The notes beneath the pieces are model-generated. The model did no database searches and was not told the origin of the DNA. It saw only the letters and a program-made list of their open reading frames with translations. 64,000 bases of DNA from Gordonia asplenii (lineage in GTDB: Bacteria; Actinomycetota; Actinomycetes; Mycobacteriales; Mycobacteriaceae), in the NCBI RefSeq assembly GCF_012933505.1, contig NZ_JABBNB010000005.1:124001-188000 (forward strand), given 5' to 3'. A program made the position numbers and the translations under genes. Shown here piece after piece: positions 13,788 to 22,470 of the stretch. Each line of letters begins with the position of its first letter. The first letter of the stretch is position 1.

Positions 13788-14633
13788 CTATCCCACTTTG
13801 CGGATATATCCTTCGTCGACGAAGAATTCGCTCGCAGTGATGAATCGGCCGGCGTCGGAGGCGAGGAAGAGCATTACTTCGCTGATATCGGTCGGTTCTA
13901 CCGAGCCGTGGGGCAACAGATGGAGGGACCGGAGCGAGTCGTAGTACTCGTCCTGCGAGATCGTTGCGGTTGTCTCTCCAGGGCACAAGAGGGGGACGAG
14001 CATGTCATTCCACATCATGTTGGTCCGGACGATCGAGGGATGGACTGTGTTGACTCTGATGTCGTACTGTCCGAGTTCGCCGGCGAAAGCGCGCATGAGT
14101 GCGACGACGCCGAGCTTAGCCGCGTTGTACGCGCCGTGACCTTGCTCGGCGCGGTAGCCGTTCGACGTCGCGGTGAGAACGATTGCTCCGCCTCGTTTGC
14201 CTTCAATCATCGATGGTATGGCGGCCTTACACGTGCGCCATACTCCGCTCAGATCGATGTCGAGGGTCGTCTTCCATTGGTCCTCAGTCAGCTGCCAACT
14301 GGACTCTGCCATCGTGAAGACGCCGGCATTCGCCAGGACGACATCAATTCGGCCGAACTCGGATAGTCCCTCGGCGACAGCAGCGTCGAGTTGTTCCTGT
14401 GATCGCACGTCCGCCTTGCGTGCCACGATCCGTCCGCCCGCCGCTTCGACGAGGCGGACTGTTTCTGCCAGGTCGTCGTCCGTGGCCATCGCGTATTCGA
14501 GACCCGCGTGGTTTGTGCAAGCATCGACCGCGATTACGTCGGCGCCTTCCTGTGCGAAGCGAACAGCGTGCGCGCGCCCCTGGCCACGCGCCGCACCTGA
14601 CACAAACAACACTTTGCCGTCGAAGCGTCCCAT
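13788..14633 (-). CDS. Mycofactocin-type short-chain dehydrogenase/reductase
   Basis: NAD-dependent oxidoreductase of 281 aa. It shows SGAARGQGRAHAVRFAQEGADVIAVDAC (nucleotide binding), LANAG, the catalytic Ser region TATSNG and YNAAK. The extra segment after AVDAC (NHAGLEYAMATDDDLAETVRLVEAAGG) is typical of the mycofactocin-coupled SDR family, which keep their nicotinamide bound and pass electrons to mycofactocin. A substrate alcohol of the island's pathway is likely. Start 14633 is preceded by GGAAGG. Divergent from the SelA-like gene. Confidence 0.85.
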   Translation of the reverse strand: MGRFDGKVLFVSGAARGQGRAHAVRFAQEGADVIAVDACTNHAGLEYAMATDDDLAETVRLVEAAGGRIVARKADVRSQEQLDAAVAEGLSEFGRIDVVLANAGVFTMAESSWQLTEDQWKTTLDIDLSGVWRTCKAAIPSMIEGKRGGAIVLTATSNGYRAEQGHGAYNAAKLGVVALMRAFAGELGQYDIRVNTVHPSIVRTNMMWNDMLVPLLCPGETTATISQDEYYDSLRSLHLLPHGSVEPTDISEVMLFLASDAGRFITASEFFVDEGYIRKVG

Positions 14634-14904
14634 GTCTCCACCTTCCGAGTTGAGGATCCCCCAGCAGCGCTCACTGAGCACTTGGGCTGGTGCGATACGC
14701 AATATATCTCATGTCGCCGGAATGCGAAAGGTCTTGGTGCGACCGGGGCTCGACTGGGGCGAGATAGTTTTGGGGGCGTCAGAACCCGAGTCCAGCGAGC
14801 CGTTGCTCAGCGATGTTGCGGTCTTGTCGCCAGGGTCGGCTCGCATCCTCGAAAAAGCCGCGATGCATCTTGCGCGGAGCGGCCAAGTGTGCGATATATT
14901 GGAT
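14634..14904. promoter_or_regulatory. Divergent promoter region with two GATATATTG boxes
   Basis: The box lies at 14893-14901 on the plus strand, just before the SelA-like ATG, and in reverse at 14700-14708. The same core precedes the lactonase and GntR genes. TATATT at 14895-14900 could be a -10, which would make the SelA-like mRNA nearly leaderless. It may instead be an operator for the GntR protein at 21396. Confidence 0.5.
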
Positions 14905-16128
14905 ATGGAAACTGTGAGATCTACCGGTCTAGATGCCGGCTACGACGGTGGACCCCTTGCGGAAGGCTTGGCAGCCGCCGCGAGTTCACCCCCAGGGCGT
15001 GTGGTGTCGGCGGTCGGGTATGCGACTGTCTTGGGTGGTGGGCCGGTCTCACCTGATGTTCGAGCTGCGATGTCACTGGCTCTGGAATCTCAATGGCCGG
15101 TGCTTGACCTGCAGGAATGGGCAGGCGAGATCATCGCGCGCCACACCGGAGCCGAAGCGGGATGGGTCTCGTGTGGTGCCGGGGCTGGATTGAGTCTGGC
15201 CGCAGCCGCATGTATCGCGGGTACGGATCCAGTACTGACCTCAACATTGCCCAACGCAGGTGGCGCCGCTCGCGAGATCATCATTCAGCGCAGCCACCGG
15301 CAAAGCTACGATCGTGTCTTCCTTCTGGCTGGCGCGAGCATCCGGGAGATCGGATACCCGGACTCTGATGGGATCGGCGGCACCTACGAGTGGGAACTGG
15401 AAGCTGCAATTGGGGCAGAAACTGCCGCTGTCGCGTACTCTGCACATGCCGAGAAGAGTGGAATCTCGCTCAAGCGAATTTGTGAACTGGCACATGCGCA
15501 CGATCTACCAGTGATTGTTGACGCCGCTGATGCGTTACCTCCCGTTGCCAATTTGACGCGGTTTATCGCTGAAGGTGCGGACCTCGTCGCATTCAGCGGT
15601 GGCAAGGCTCTTGGCGGCCCCCAGACATCAGGGATTCTCGCCGGACGCAAGCATCTGATCGAATCCGTCCGAATGCAAGCTCTCGACATGTATGTCGACC
15701 CTGCAGCGTGGACCCAACGCTATGGCGAATTGCCCCCGCACCACGGAATCGGTCGAGTGATGAAGGTTGGTAAGGAGCAGATCTTTGGACTCGTTGCTGC
15801 ACTCGAACAGTTTGCAAATACCGACCATGACCGGATTTGCGCAGATTATGTCGAGTGGCTGTTGAAATTGCGAGGCGCAATCGGTGCCGGTGTAGTGGAT
15901 CGGTCGTCCTCCTACTATCCGCGTCTGGTCTTGACCACTAGTAACGAAGGAGCCCGAACGATCGCCACGCTCCTGTCTCGTTGTGAGCCACCGATTATAG
16001 TGCGTCATCACACGCTGGCCCGAGGGGAGGTCGTCATCTGCCCAGAGTCGGTCGACGAGATAGACCGGAACCACTTGGTGACGTGCTTGCAAAGTGCGTT
16101 GCGACTGAATTCGACTGAAGTGCATTGA
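14905..16128 (+). CDS. SelA-like PLP-dependent enzyme
   Basis: Fold-type I pyridoxal-phosphate protein, 407 aa, resembling the SelA / D-glucosaminate-6-phosphate ammonia-lyase group rather than true selenium transferases, since no selenium genes are near. VIVDAADALPP supplies the ring-nitrogen Asp (about 206) and AFSGGKALGGPQ the Schiff-base Lys (about 234). The N-terminal GYATVLGGGPVSPDV matches the family's start. Beta-elimination or amine transfer on an amino-acid-like intermediate is likely. ATG 14905 is chosen; the frame is open far upstream but that part is antisense to the SDR. Confidence 0.75.
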   Translation: METVRSTGLDAGYDGGPLAEGLAAAASSPPGRVVSAVGYATVLGGGPVSPDVRAAMSLALESQWPVLDLQEWAGEIIARHTGAEAGWVSCGAGAGLSLAAAACIAGTDPVLTSTLPNAGGAAREIIIQRSHRQSYDRVFLLAGASIREIGYPDSDGIGGTYEWELEAAIGAETAAVAYSAHAEKSGISLKRICELAHAHDLPVIVDAADALPPVANLTRFIAEGADLVAFSGGKALGGPQTSGILAGRKHLIESVRMQALDMYVDPAAWTQRYGELPPHHGIGRVMKVGKEQIFGLVAALEQFANTDHDRICADYVEWLLKLRGAIGAGVVDRSSSYYPRLVLTTSNEGARTIATLLSRCEPPIIVRHHTLARGEVVICPESVDEIDRNHLVTCLQSALRLNSTEVH

Positions 16129-16200
16129 CCGCACACGTCAAGTGCGCGGTAGTAGAAATTCCGCCGTGCACCGATCTCATCGACCACACAGAAAGATGTC

Positions 16201-17697
16201 ATGCCGAATACATTGTTTGAAACTCCCCGCGCTGCAGAAACGTTCTTGCGCGACAGCGAAAAGGGACTTTGGATAAGTAATAAGTACGTCGAAGCCGTCA
16301 GCGGTGAGACGATCGAATCGTTCAACCCCGCAACCGGAGAGAAGATTGCGAAAGTCTCCGCTGCCGGAGCCGACGATGTCGACATCGCGGTCGCGTCAGC
16401 ACGTGAAGCGTTCGACGGTCACTGGTCGCGGATAACCCCTGACAGCCGTGGGCGCCTTCTTTATGACCTGGCGGCCGCCATCGAAGAACATGCGGAAGAA
16501 CTCGCCGAGCTTGAAACTCTCGACAATGGTAAGCCACTGAGCGCCTCGCGGCGTGATGACTTGCCACTCGCTGCATCCCTGTTTCGCTACTACGCTGGCT
16601 GGACGACCAAACATGTAGGCCACACGATCCCGGTCTCATCTGGAAACTTTCATTGTTACACCCGAAACGAGCCGGTCGGCGTCTGCGCGGGTATCATTCC
16701 GTGGAACTACCCGCTGGTTGAGGCGGCAATGAAACTGGCGCCAGCGCTGGCCTGCGGCAACGTGATGATAGTCAAGCCGGCAGAGGAGACCCCTGTGTCT
16801 ATCCTTCGACTGGCCGAACTGATTCGGGATACTGGCTTCCCCCCTGGCGTCGTCAATGTCCTCAACGGTCACGGCGAAACCTGTGGGGCAGTGCTCGCCA
16901 GACATTCCGGCGTGGACAAGGTGTCGTTCACCGGTTCGACAGCGGTTGGCCAGAAGATAGTTGAAGCCTCAGCGGGGAATCTCAAGCGCGTTTCGCTCGA
17001 ACTCGGTGGTAAATCGCCAAACATTGTGTTTGGCGACGCGCCTGAGGGAGCAGTGGAAGGGGCGAGCTGGGCGATCAACTACAACTCCGGACAAGAGTGT
17101 ACCGCTGGCTCGAGAATCTTTGTAGAAGCAAGCAAGTATGACGACTTCGTTGCAAGCCTTGTCAGCGAGACCGAGAAGCTGAAAGTCGGGCCGGGCCTTG
17201 ATCCCGGCACAGACCTTGGGCCCCTCGTCTCGCCCGACCAGCTTCAGCGCGTACTCGGGTATGTCGAGCTCGCCCAGCGGGAAGGTGCCACCCTGGAGAC
17301 AGGCGGGCACCGCCTGGTTGACGAGGCACGAGCCAACGGCAACTTTATCGCGCCGGCAATTCTGACCGACACCACGAACGACATGAAGGTTGTACAGGAA
17401 GAAATCTTCGGACCTGTGGTCGCCGTCATGCCGTTCAAATCGGAGGAGGAGCTCGTCGGCAAAGCCAACGATACTCTGTTTGGCCTCGGTGCTGGGATAT
17501 GGACTTCCGATGTCACGCGAGCTCACCGGATCGCTGCAGCAGTGAAGGCGGGAACCGTATGGGTCAATTGCTATGCGGCCGCCGACCCTGCGGCACCCTT
17601 CGGCGGATACAAGATGAGCGGCTACGGGAGAGAACTCGGCAGCAATGCCCTCGATGACTACACCGAAACGAAGTGCGTCTGGATCAACCTGGACTGA
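16201..17697 (+). CDS. NAD(P)-dependent aldehyde dehydrogenase
   Basis: Oxidises an aldehyde to its acid; 498 aa, full length. The signature residues are visible: IIPWNYPL, FTGSTAVG, Glu267 in SLELGGK, and Cys300 in SGQECTAGS. Sequence is of the betaine/gamma-aminobutyraldehyde-like class, which would suit an amino-aldehyde from amine breakdown, but substrate cannot be fixed from motifs. It follows the SelA-like gene by 72 bp in the same orientation and probably shares its transcript. Confidence 0.92.
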   Translation: MPNTLFETPRAAETFLRDSEKGLWISNKYVEAVSGETIESFNPATGEKIAKVSAAGADDVDIAVASAREAFDGHWSRITPDSRGRLLYDLAAAIEEHAEELAELETLDNGKPLSASRRDDLPLAASLFRYYAGWTTKHVGHTIPVSSGNFHCYTRNEPVGVCAGIIPWNYPLVEAAMKLAPALACGNVMIVKPAEETPVSILRLAELIRDTGFPPGVVNVLNGHGETCGAVLARHSGVDKVSFTGSTAVGQKIVEASAGNLKRVSLELGGKSPNIVFGDAPEGAVEGASWAINYNSGQECTAGSRIFVEASKYDDFVASLVSETEKLKVGPGLDPGTDLGPLVSPDQLQRVLGYVELAQREGATLETGGHRLVDEARANGNFIAPAILTDTTNDMKVVQEEIFGPVVAVMPFKSEEELVGKANDTLFGLGAGIWTSDVTRAHRIAAAVKAGTVWVNCYAAADPAAPFGGYKMSGYGRELGSNALDDYTETKCVWINLD

Positions 17698-17765
17698 CCG
17701 TCATTCTGGCCTGGCCGCCATAACTGAAACCAAACGCACAGACTTGCACAATGGAGGATCAGATC

Positions 17766-17969
17766 ATGTCCGCAATAGAAGACTTCGACAACGGCGCCGA
17801 AACTGACACAATCAACAGTGAGCTCGACGCGCGACTCGCAGCATTGGAGTCTCCAGAGTACCGTGAGTCCGAATCATATCAACTCGGCGATCGGGTCGTT
17901 TACAGTTCGGCGTTCTGGCTGGGCGTCGGCATTCTCACGTGGGTCATCACCATTATCGCTTGGCACTAG
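17766..17969 (+). CDS. Small single-span membrane protein, 67 aa
   Basis: An acidic soluble N-terminus (MSAIEDFDNGAETDTINSEL) is followed by one C-terminal membrane helix, FWLGVGILTWVITIIAW. Start 17766 is favoured over 17751 because GGAGG lies eight bases upstream of it. It sits 33 bp before the NCS1 permease and is probably cotranscribed. I infer a small accessory subunit or regulator of that transporter; no family is recognised. Confidence 0.7.
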   Translation: MSAIEDFDNGAETDTINSELDARLAALESPEYRESESYQLGDRVVYSSAFWLGVGILTWVITIIAWH

Positions 17970-18002
17970 AATTCATATCACTTCAACGGAAGCAGAACCA
18001 GA

Positions 18003-19487
18003 ATGGCAAGGCAATCAGCAACACAGCAAATCGTAACGGAACGCGCACTTACCGCACGGCTGCCGGTGTTGCACAACGAGCGAATATACACCAGCTACTC
18101 CACATTCATGTGGACCTGCACCGCCTTTGGCGCCGCGACCTGGGCATACATCATCGGCAGCGCATTGCCGTACGTGGGTAACACCAAAGTCGGTGTGCTC
18201 GCATTCTTCGCCGGGCAAGTAGTAGGAATGGTCGCCGTCGCACTGTCGTCTGGCATGCCCTCAGTACGGTACGGCGTCGATACCATCGACGCTGTGAAGA
18301 CATCGTTCGGTTCGCGGGGGATGGTTATTCCACTTGTCGGACTGATCCTGACTCTCGTCGGCTGGACCTGTGTGTTGGTTGCGCTAACCGCACAAGGCGT
18401 AGGTAATGTCGCGACAAACATTCAACACACTGAGTCTGCATCAAAGCTCCTGCTCATTATCGTAGGCGTCGCCGCAGTTCTAGCTACCTGGGTCATCGTC
18501 GTACGTGGTCCTTGGTTGTTCGAGCGAATCTCCAACTACATCGCACCTGGACATCTCGTGCTCGCCGGCGTGATGATCGTCATCCTATTGCTCAAGTTTC
18601 CGTTCAGCGATCTATTCAATGCGAATATTCCTGCTGCTGACGCGTATACGAGCGATCGGTTGAAAGCGGTGATGCTTGCGTTCGAGTTCGGACTTTCCGG
18701 CGCGTTCACGTGGTGGCCGGCGATGGGAGGCCTTACACGATTGGTACAGCGACAGAACCATGTGGTCGGCCCGTCGGTCGTCGGCTGCGGCATCTTCGGG
18801 GCGGCGTTCCTGTCCGCGATTGCGGCGGTAGCCGCCGTTAAGGCAGGTACCTACGACCCGACGGTTTGGATGGTAACCCTCGGTGGCAACGTCTTCGGCA
18901 CCCTGATGGTCGCCTTTCTGATCGCCGCCAATATCCCCACTATGGTGATCATGATCTATCTCGCAGGTATCGCGATACAGCAGATACGAGTGTTCACTCG
19001 GTTGCCGTGGGCCGTTGTTGTAGCAATTCTGTTGGTGCCTCCGATGATCTCATCGTTCTATTCCGACTGGGTCATGGCCAACGTTGTCAAGTGGCTGACA
19101 TACAACGGTCTCATGTTCGCAGGTATCACCGGAATTACTCTCGTTGACTACTTTGTCTTGCGTCGCCAGCAGGTCGACGCACGAAGTCTATTCGTACGTG
19201 GTCCAGGGGGAAAGTACTGGTTCTGGGGTGGCTTCAACCTCGTTGCCGTCGCGGTCACAGCGCTTAGCGTCGGTCTGTATTTGTGGCTATTCGATCCAAT
19301 CACTCTTGATGCAAGAGCTCAGTTTCGGTACGTCGGTGTCTCAATTCCAACGGTGGTCTTATCGGCTCTCGTCTACTACACAGCCATGCGAATCATTGCT
19401 ATCCCGCTGAGAAAAGGAAGCTACGAACGCTACACGCGATCATCGAATAATGGTGCGACAGCCGTTGTTCCAACAGTCGAACTGTGA
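18003..19487 (+). CDS. NCS1-family permease
   Basis: Secondary transporter of the nucleobase:cation symporter-1 group, 494 aa with about twelve membrane helices. It opens with RIYTSYSTFMWTCTAFGAATWAYIIGSALPYVG, a form of the family's first-helix motif, and has GWTCVLVALTAQGVGN and the TWWPAMGGLTRL loop. NCS1 proteins import small N-heterocycles such as cytosine, hydantoins and allantoin; here it most likely imports the substrate or an intermediate of the island's pathway. The polar C-terminus (about residues 475-494) is cytoplasmic. Confidence 0.88.
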   Translation: MARQSATQQIVTERALTARLPVLHNERIYTSYSTFMWTCTAFGAATWAYIIGSALPYVGNTKVGVLAFFAGQVVGMVAVALSSGMPSVRYGVDTIDAVKTSFGSRGMVIPLVGLILTLVGWTCVLVALTAQGVGNVATNIQHTESASKLLLIIVGVAAVLATWVIVVRGPWLFERISNYIAPGHLVLAGVMIVILLLKFPFSDLFNANIPAADAYTSDRLKAVMLAFEFGLSGAFTWWPAMGGLTRLVQRQNHVVGPSVVGCGIFGAAFLSAIAAVAAVKAGTYDPTVWMVTLGGNVFGTLMVAFLIAANIPTMVIMIYLAGIAIQQIRVFTRLPWAVVVAILLVPPMISSFYSDWVMANVVKWLTYNGLMFAGITGITLVDYFVLRRQQVDARSLFVRGPGGKYWFWGGFNLVAVAVTALSVGLYLWLFDPITLDARAQFRYVGVSIPTVVLSALVYYTAMRIIAIPLRKGSYERYTRSSNNGATAVVPTVEL

Positions 19488-19501
19488 CGAGGGCTCGCGA
19501 A

Positions 19502-20407
19502 ATGAATGGCGACACTTCGGGTAATGTCACTGATATATCTGTCATCGGTGTGGGCAACATCGGCGCCGCGGTGGTGAGGTCACTACTTGCGGCAGGTCAC
19601 TCGGTGACAGTTTGGAATCGAAGTGAAGAGCGCTGCGCGCCACTTGTTGATGAAGGCGCCCGCTTGGCGAATTCACTTCGTGACGCGGTGCAACGATCGG
19701 AGGTAATCCTACTCTGCCTACTTGATTACTCTATTACGGCGCGAGTTCTGGCAACCGACGAAGTGATCAATGCGTTGGCGGGAAAGACCATAGTGCAGTT
19801 TGCCACCGGTACTCCTCACAAAGCCGAATCTGAATTCAAGTGGTTAGCTGAACGGCGTGCTTATTATATCGACGGTGCGATTCTCGCCTATCCGCGATCG
19901 GTCGGCACGGTTGACTGCAAGATTATTTGCTCGGGCGACCGATCAACATTCGATCGGATCCGACCGATGCTGAATAGCGTTGGAACTGTGCGACACGTAG
20001 GAGCGAAGGTATCCACGGCGAACGTCTTGAACCTCAGTGTGGTCGGAGTCTTCTACGAGGTCGCCTTCGCGGCCTTCTTGGAGGGTGCGGCGTTCGCCGA
20101 CGCACACGGCGCGACCATCGACGAGTTCATGTCGGTCTTCCCGCATGTGGTCTCCGTGCTGGTTGAGTCGGTCGAGTACTCGATCCCGCAGATGAAATCG
20201 CATGACTACACCGGCAGCGAGGCATCAGTCGATGTGCACTCAGAAGCGATGACGCAACTCCGTGGCGCGCTGAGCGCCGCGGGCTGCCGCAATGTTCTCA
20301 TGACTGGCCTCGTCGACTACCTGAAAGCGGCGCAAAGCGAGGGCGCAGGCCAGTTGGAGTTCGCTGCACTCTTCGAAACTATCCGCATGAGTACGTCAAG
20401 AAGCTAA
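19502..20407 (+). CDS. Imine-reductase-like NAD(P)-binding protein
   Basis: A 301-aa member of the 6-phosphogluconate/beta-hydroxyacid dehydrogenase superfamily. DISVIGVGNIGAAVVRSLLAAGHSVTVWNRSEER is the Rossmann entry, with Arg after the second strand suggesting NADPH. The following LCLLDYSITARVL, FATGTPHKAESEF and YYIDGAILAYP track imine reductases closely, and the C-terminal half would form the dimer-swapped helical domain. Reduction (or oxidation) of a cyclic imine/amine would fit the island. ATG 19502 has GAGGG upstream; GTG 19484 overlaps the permease stop and is the alternative. Confidence 0.78.
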   Translation: MNGDTSGNVTDISVIGVGNIGAAVVRSLLAAGHSVTVWNRSEERCAPLVDEGARLANSLRDAVQRSEVILLCLLDYSITARVLATDEVINALAGKTIVQFATGTPHKAESEFKWLAERRAYYIDGAILAYPRSVGTVDCKIICSGDRSTFDRIRPMLNSVGTVRHVGAKVSTANVLNLSVVGVFYEVAFAAFLEGAAFADAHGATIDEFMSVFPHVVSVLVESVEYSIPQMKSHDYTGSEASVDVHSEAMTQLRGALSAAGCRNVLMTGLVDYLKAAQSEGAGQLEFAALFETIRMSTSRS

Positions 20408-20529
20408 TAGGAATGCTGTCTGGCGTGAGCTGACGTCACATTCGGACAGCGTCGATCCGGTGACCAGTGACCTGAAACGCGACCTAAATATTCGCCGCGC
20501 GGCCCGGAACGCCATTACGAGAGTGTCGC

Positions 20530-20574
20530 CCGTAATATATTGGGCATATAAAAACAAAAGTAAAGGAGTCTAGA
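20530..20574 (+). promoter_or_regulatory. Lactonase promoter region with AATATATTG box and strong RBS
   Basis: AATATATTG at 20534-20542 matches the box found before the SelA-like and GntR genes (14893, 21381). It is followed by an A-rich leader and AAAGGAG at 20562-20568 before the ATG at 20575. The box may be a -10 (TATATT) or an operator. Confidence 0.5.
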
Positions 20575-21357
20575 ATGTCGTCTTCACCGGCTATCAAGCT
20601 GTACGCCATGCATGGCGGGGGGTATCTCTGTGACATGAGTTTCTTGACTGCGGGCCGAAACATCGGTACGGAGGTCGAGATCCCCCTCGGTTACTTCCTC
20701 ATCGAACATCCGCAAGGCCGCCTCATGTTTGACACAGGCGCGAATCCGAAGGTAGTCCGCGACCCGGAGAACTATCCTTCGACCGCGGCCGGTGCGACGT
20801 ATCGCGTCCGGGAAGAAGACCTGGCACCCAACAGGTTGGCCGAGATCGGACTACGACCGGAAGACGTCGACCTCGTTGCCAACTCACACCTCCACGATGA
20901 TCATGCGGGCGGGAACATCTGCTTTTCGCATGCTACGTTCCTCGTACAGTTCGCCGAGCTGCAGGCAGCCTACTGGCCGCAGGTCTATGAGCGGGAAAAC
21001 TACGTCCGGGAAGCATTTGACCTCCCCGTACACTTCGAGGAGCTCGACGGCGACTACGACGTTTTCGGTGACGGCACTGTCACATTGATTCAAACGCCCG
21101 GTCATTCCGCGGGCAGTCAGTCGTTGGTCGTGAAATTGCCCGAAACCGGGACGGTCGTCCTGGCAGCGGACTCGGCATATCTGACGGCGTCGTTAGACGA
21201 ATTGCTCGTGTCTACCTGGGTCTGGGATCCACGCCTGCAGGTCCGTTCATTCAAGGTCTTGCGCGACTACCGACGTCGTGAGAATGCGCTGGTGATTCCC
21301 GGACATGATCGAGAGTTCTGGAAGACCGTCCGAAAGGCCCCCGACTACTACGCGTAG
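20575..21357 (+). CDS. MBL-fold lactonase (AHL-lactonase family)
   Basis: Metallo-beta-lactamase-fold hydrolase, 260 aa. The zinc motif is SHLHDDHAGG (His105, His107, Asp109, His110), with further ligands in TPGHSAGSQ and AADSAYL, and the late PGHDREFWK. The overall pattern, including the FLIEHPQGRLMFDTGANP entry, is that of the AttM/AiiA N-acyl-homoserine lactonase family. In a catabolic island it more probably opens a lactone or lactam-derived intermediate than quenches signals, but quorum quenching cannot be excluded. Monocistronic-looking with its own leader. Confidence 0.85.
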   Translation: MSSSPAIKLYAMHGGGYLCDMSFLTAGRNIGTEVEIPLGYFLIEHPQGRLMFDTGANPKVVRDPENYPSTAAGATYRVREEDLAPNRLAEIGLRPEDVDLVANSHLHDDHAGGNICFSHATFLVQFAELQAAYWPQVYERENYVREAFDLPVHFEELDGDYDVFGDGTVTLIQTPGHSAGSQSLVVKLPETGTVVLAADSAYLTASLDELLVSTWVWDPRLQVRSFKVLRDYRRRENALVIPGHDREFWKTVRKAPDYYA

Positions 21358-21395
21358 TTCGCACGTGGTGCGCAGTATGCGATATATTGATGACC

Positions 21396-22082
21396 ATGCC
21401 GCTTCCAAACACGTCCCGCCCGATCGAGAAGGCCAAACTCCGCGACACGATCTACGACACTCTGCTGGAGTGGATAGTGGACGGGACGTTGGAGCCAGGC
21501 GAACGGATCCGTGATGCGGAGCTTGCAGAACATCTTGGTGTGAGTCGGACGCCAGTGCGAGAGGCGCTACAGCAACTCGGTCACGAAGGGCTAATCGAGA
21601 CGATGGCCAGTCGATCGACATGTGTAGCGCCACTCGATATCGCGGGCGCCGACCACCTTTATCCCATTGTCTGGACGCTTGATGCATTCGCAGTGAGACT
21701 CGCGGCCGCGCACTACGGACGGACTGAGCGAGACCAGATGGCCATTGCCAACGCCAAGTTGTCGCGGGCGCTGAGTAAAGGCGACGCGAAGTCTGCACTG
21801 ACGGCCGACGCGGACTTCCACAACACGCTAGCCATCGCTTCAGGAAATCCCGAGCTGGTGAAGATTCTCGGCGGGTTGAGGACCCAACTCCGACGATTGG
21901 AACTCGCGTACTTCCATACCGGATTCGGGCAGTCATCCGTTGATGAGCATGCCAGTATCCAGGCTGCGCTGGACGCAGGAGACGTCGACCGTGCGGTCGG
22001 AGCCACTCTCGATCACTGGCAGCGTGGACTCGAGCGCTTCCGAGTCGGAATCTCGGACCTCTCGAGCACTCGCCTCGCCTAG
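21396..22082 (+). CDS. GntR-family regulator (FCD type), island half A
   Basis: Transcription factor of about 228 aa. The winged helix-turn-helix spans roughly residues 10-75 (GERIRDAELAEHLGVSRTPVREALQQLGHEGLIETM), then an all-helical FCD ligand domain with the usual Asp/His metal residues (DADFHNTLAIASGNPELV). A GATATATTG box at 21381-21389 abuts the start; if TATATT is the -10, transcription would begin at or near this ATG. ATG 21390 is an alternative. Likely controls the flanking catabolic genes through such boxes. Confidence 0.85.
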   Translation: MPLPNTSRPIEKAKLRDTIYDTLLEWIVDGTLEPGERIRDAELAEHLGVSRTPVREALQQLGHEGLIETMASRSTCVAPLDIAGADHLYPIVWTLDAFAVRLAAAHYGRTERDQMAIANAKLSRALSKGDAKSALTADADFHNTLAIASGNPELVKILGGLRTQLRRLELAYFHTGFGQSSVDEHASIQAALDAGDVDRAVGATLDHWQRGLERFRVGISDLSSTRLA

Positions 22083-22470
22083 GGAGACACTCTCTGGCCC
22101 ACAATCGCTTAACGGCTCTAGACGCCGCTGATTTCAAAGGTTGTTGTGCCCTTGGTGCCCGACCCAGCGTGCCGTTCGACACCGCTGGTGCGCCGTGCAT
22201 ACGGTTGCCGGCGTCGTCAGAACGCTGCTGCCGCCGGTAACTGGCAGCCGGGAAACCGGTCATGGGATCGGTGCCCCGAAGTGAAGAGCACGAGCCGGGT
22301 GGTGCGAGCTGAGTGCCGAAGTAGACGAGTTGATATGCGAGCAGGCTGCATTCTCATCCACTCTCTTTGTGTCCGAACTGGGCGAATACACCAATGCCGT
22401 CTTGACATGGATGAAGAGTCGACCACAACCGGACGCGACGATGCGGACCAGCGCCGAAGGACTAACACCT
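22083..22470. other. Gap with no recognised gene
   Basis: This 388-bp stretch between the GntR and MmgE/PrpD genes has open frames but none with a convincing start or composition. I see no clear promoter or terminator, although a promoter for the gene at 22471 must lie here or upstream. Confidence 0.5.
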
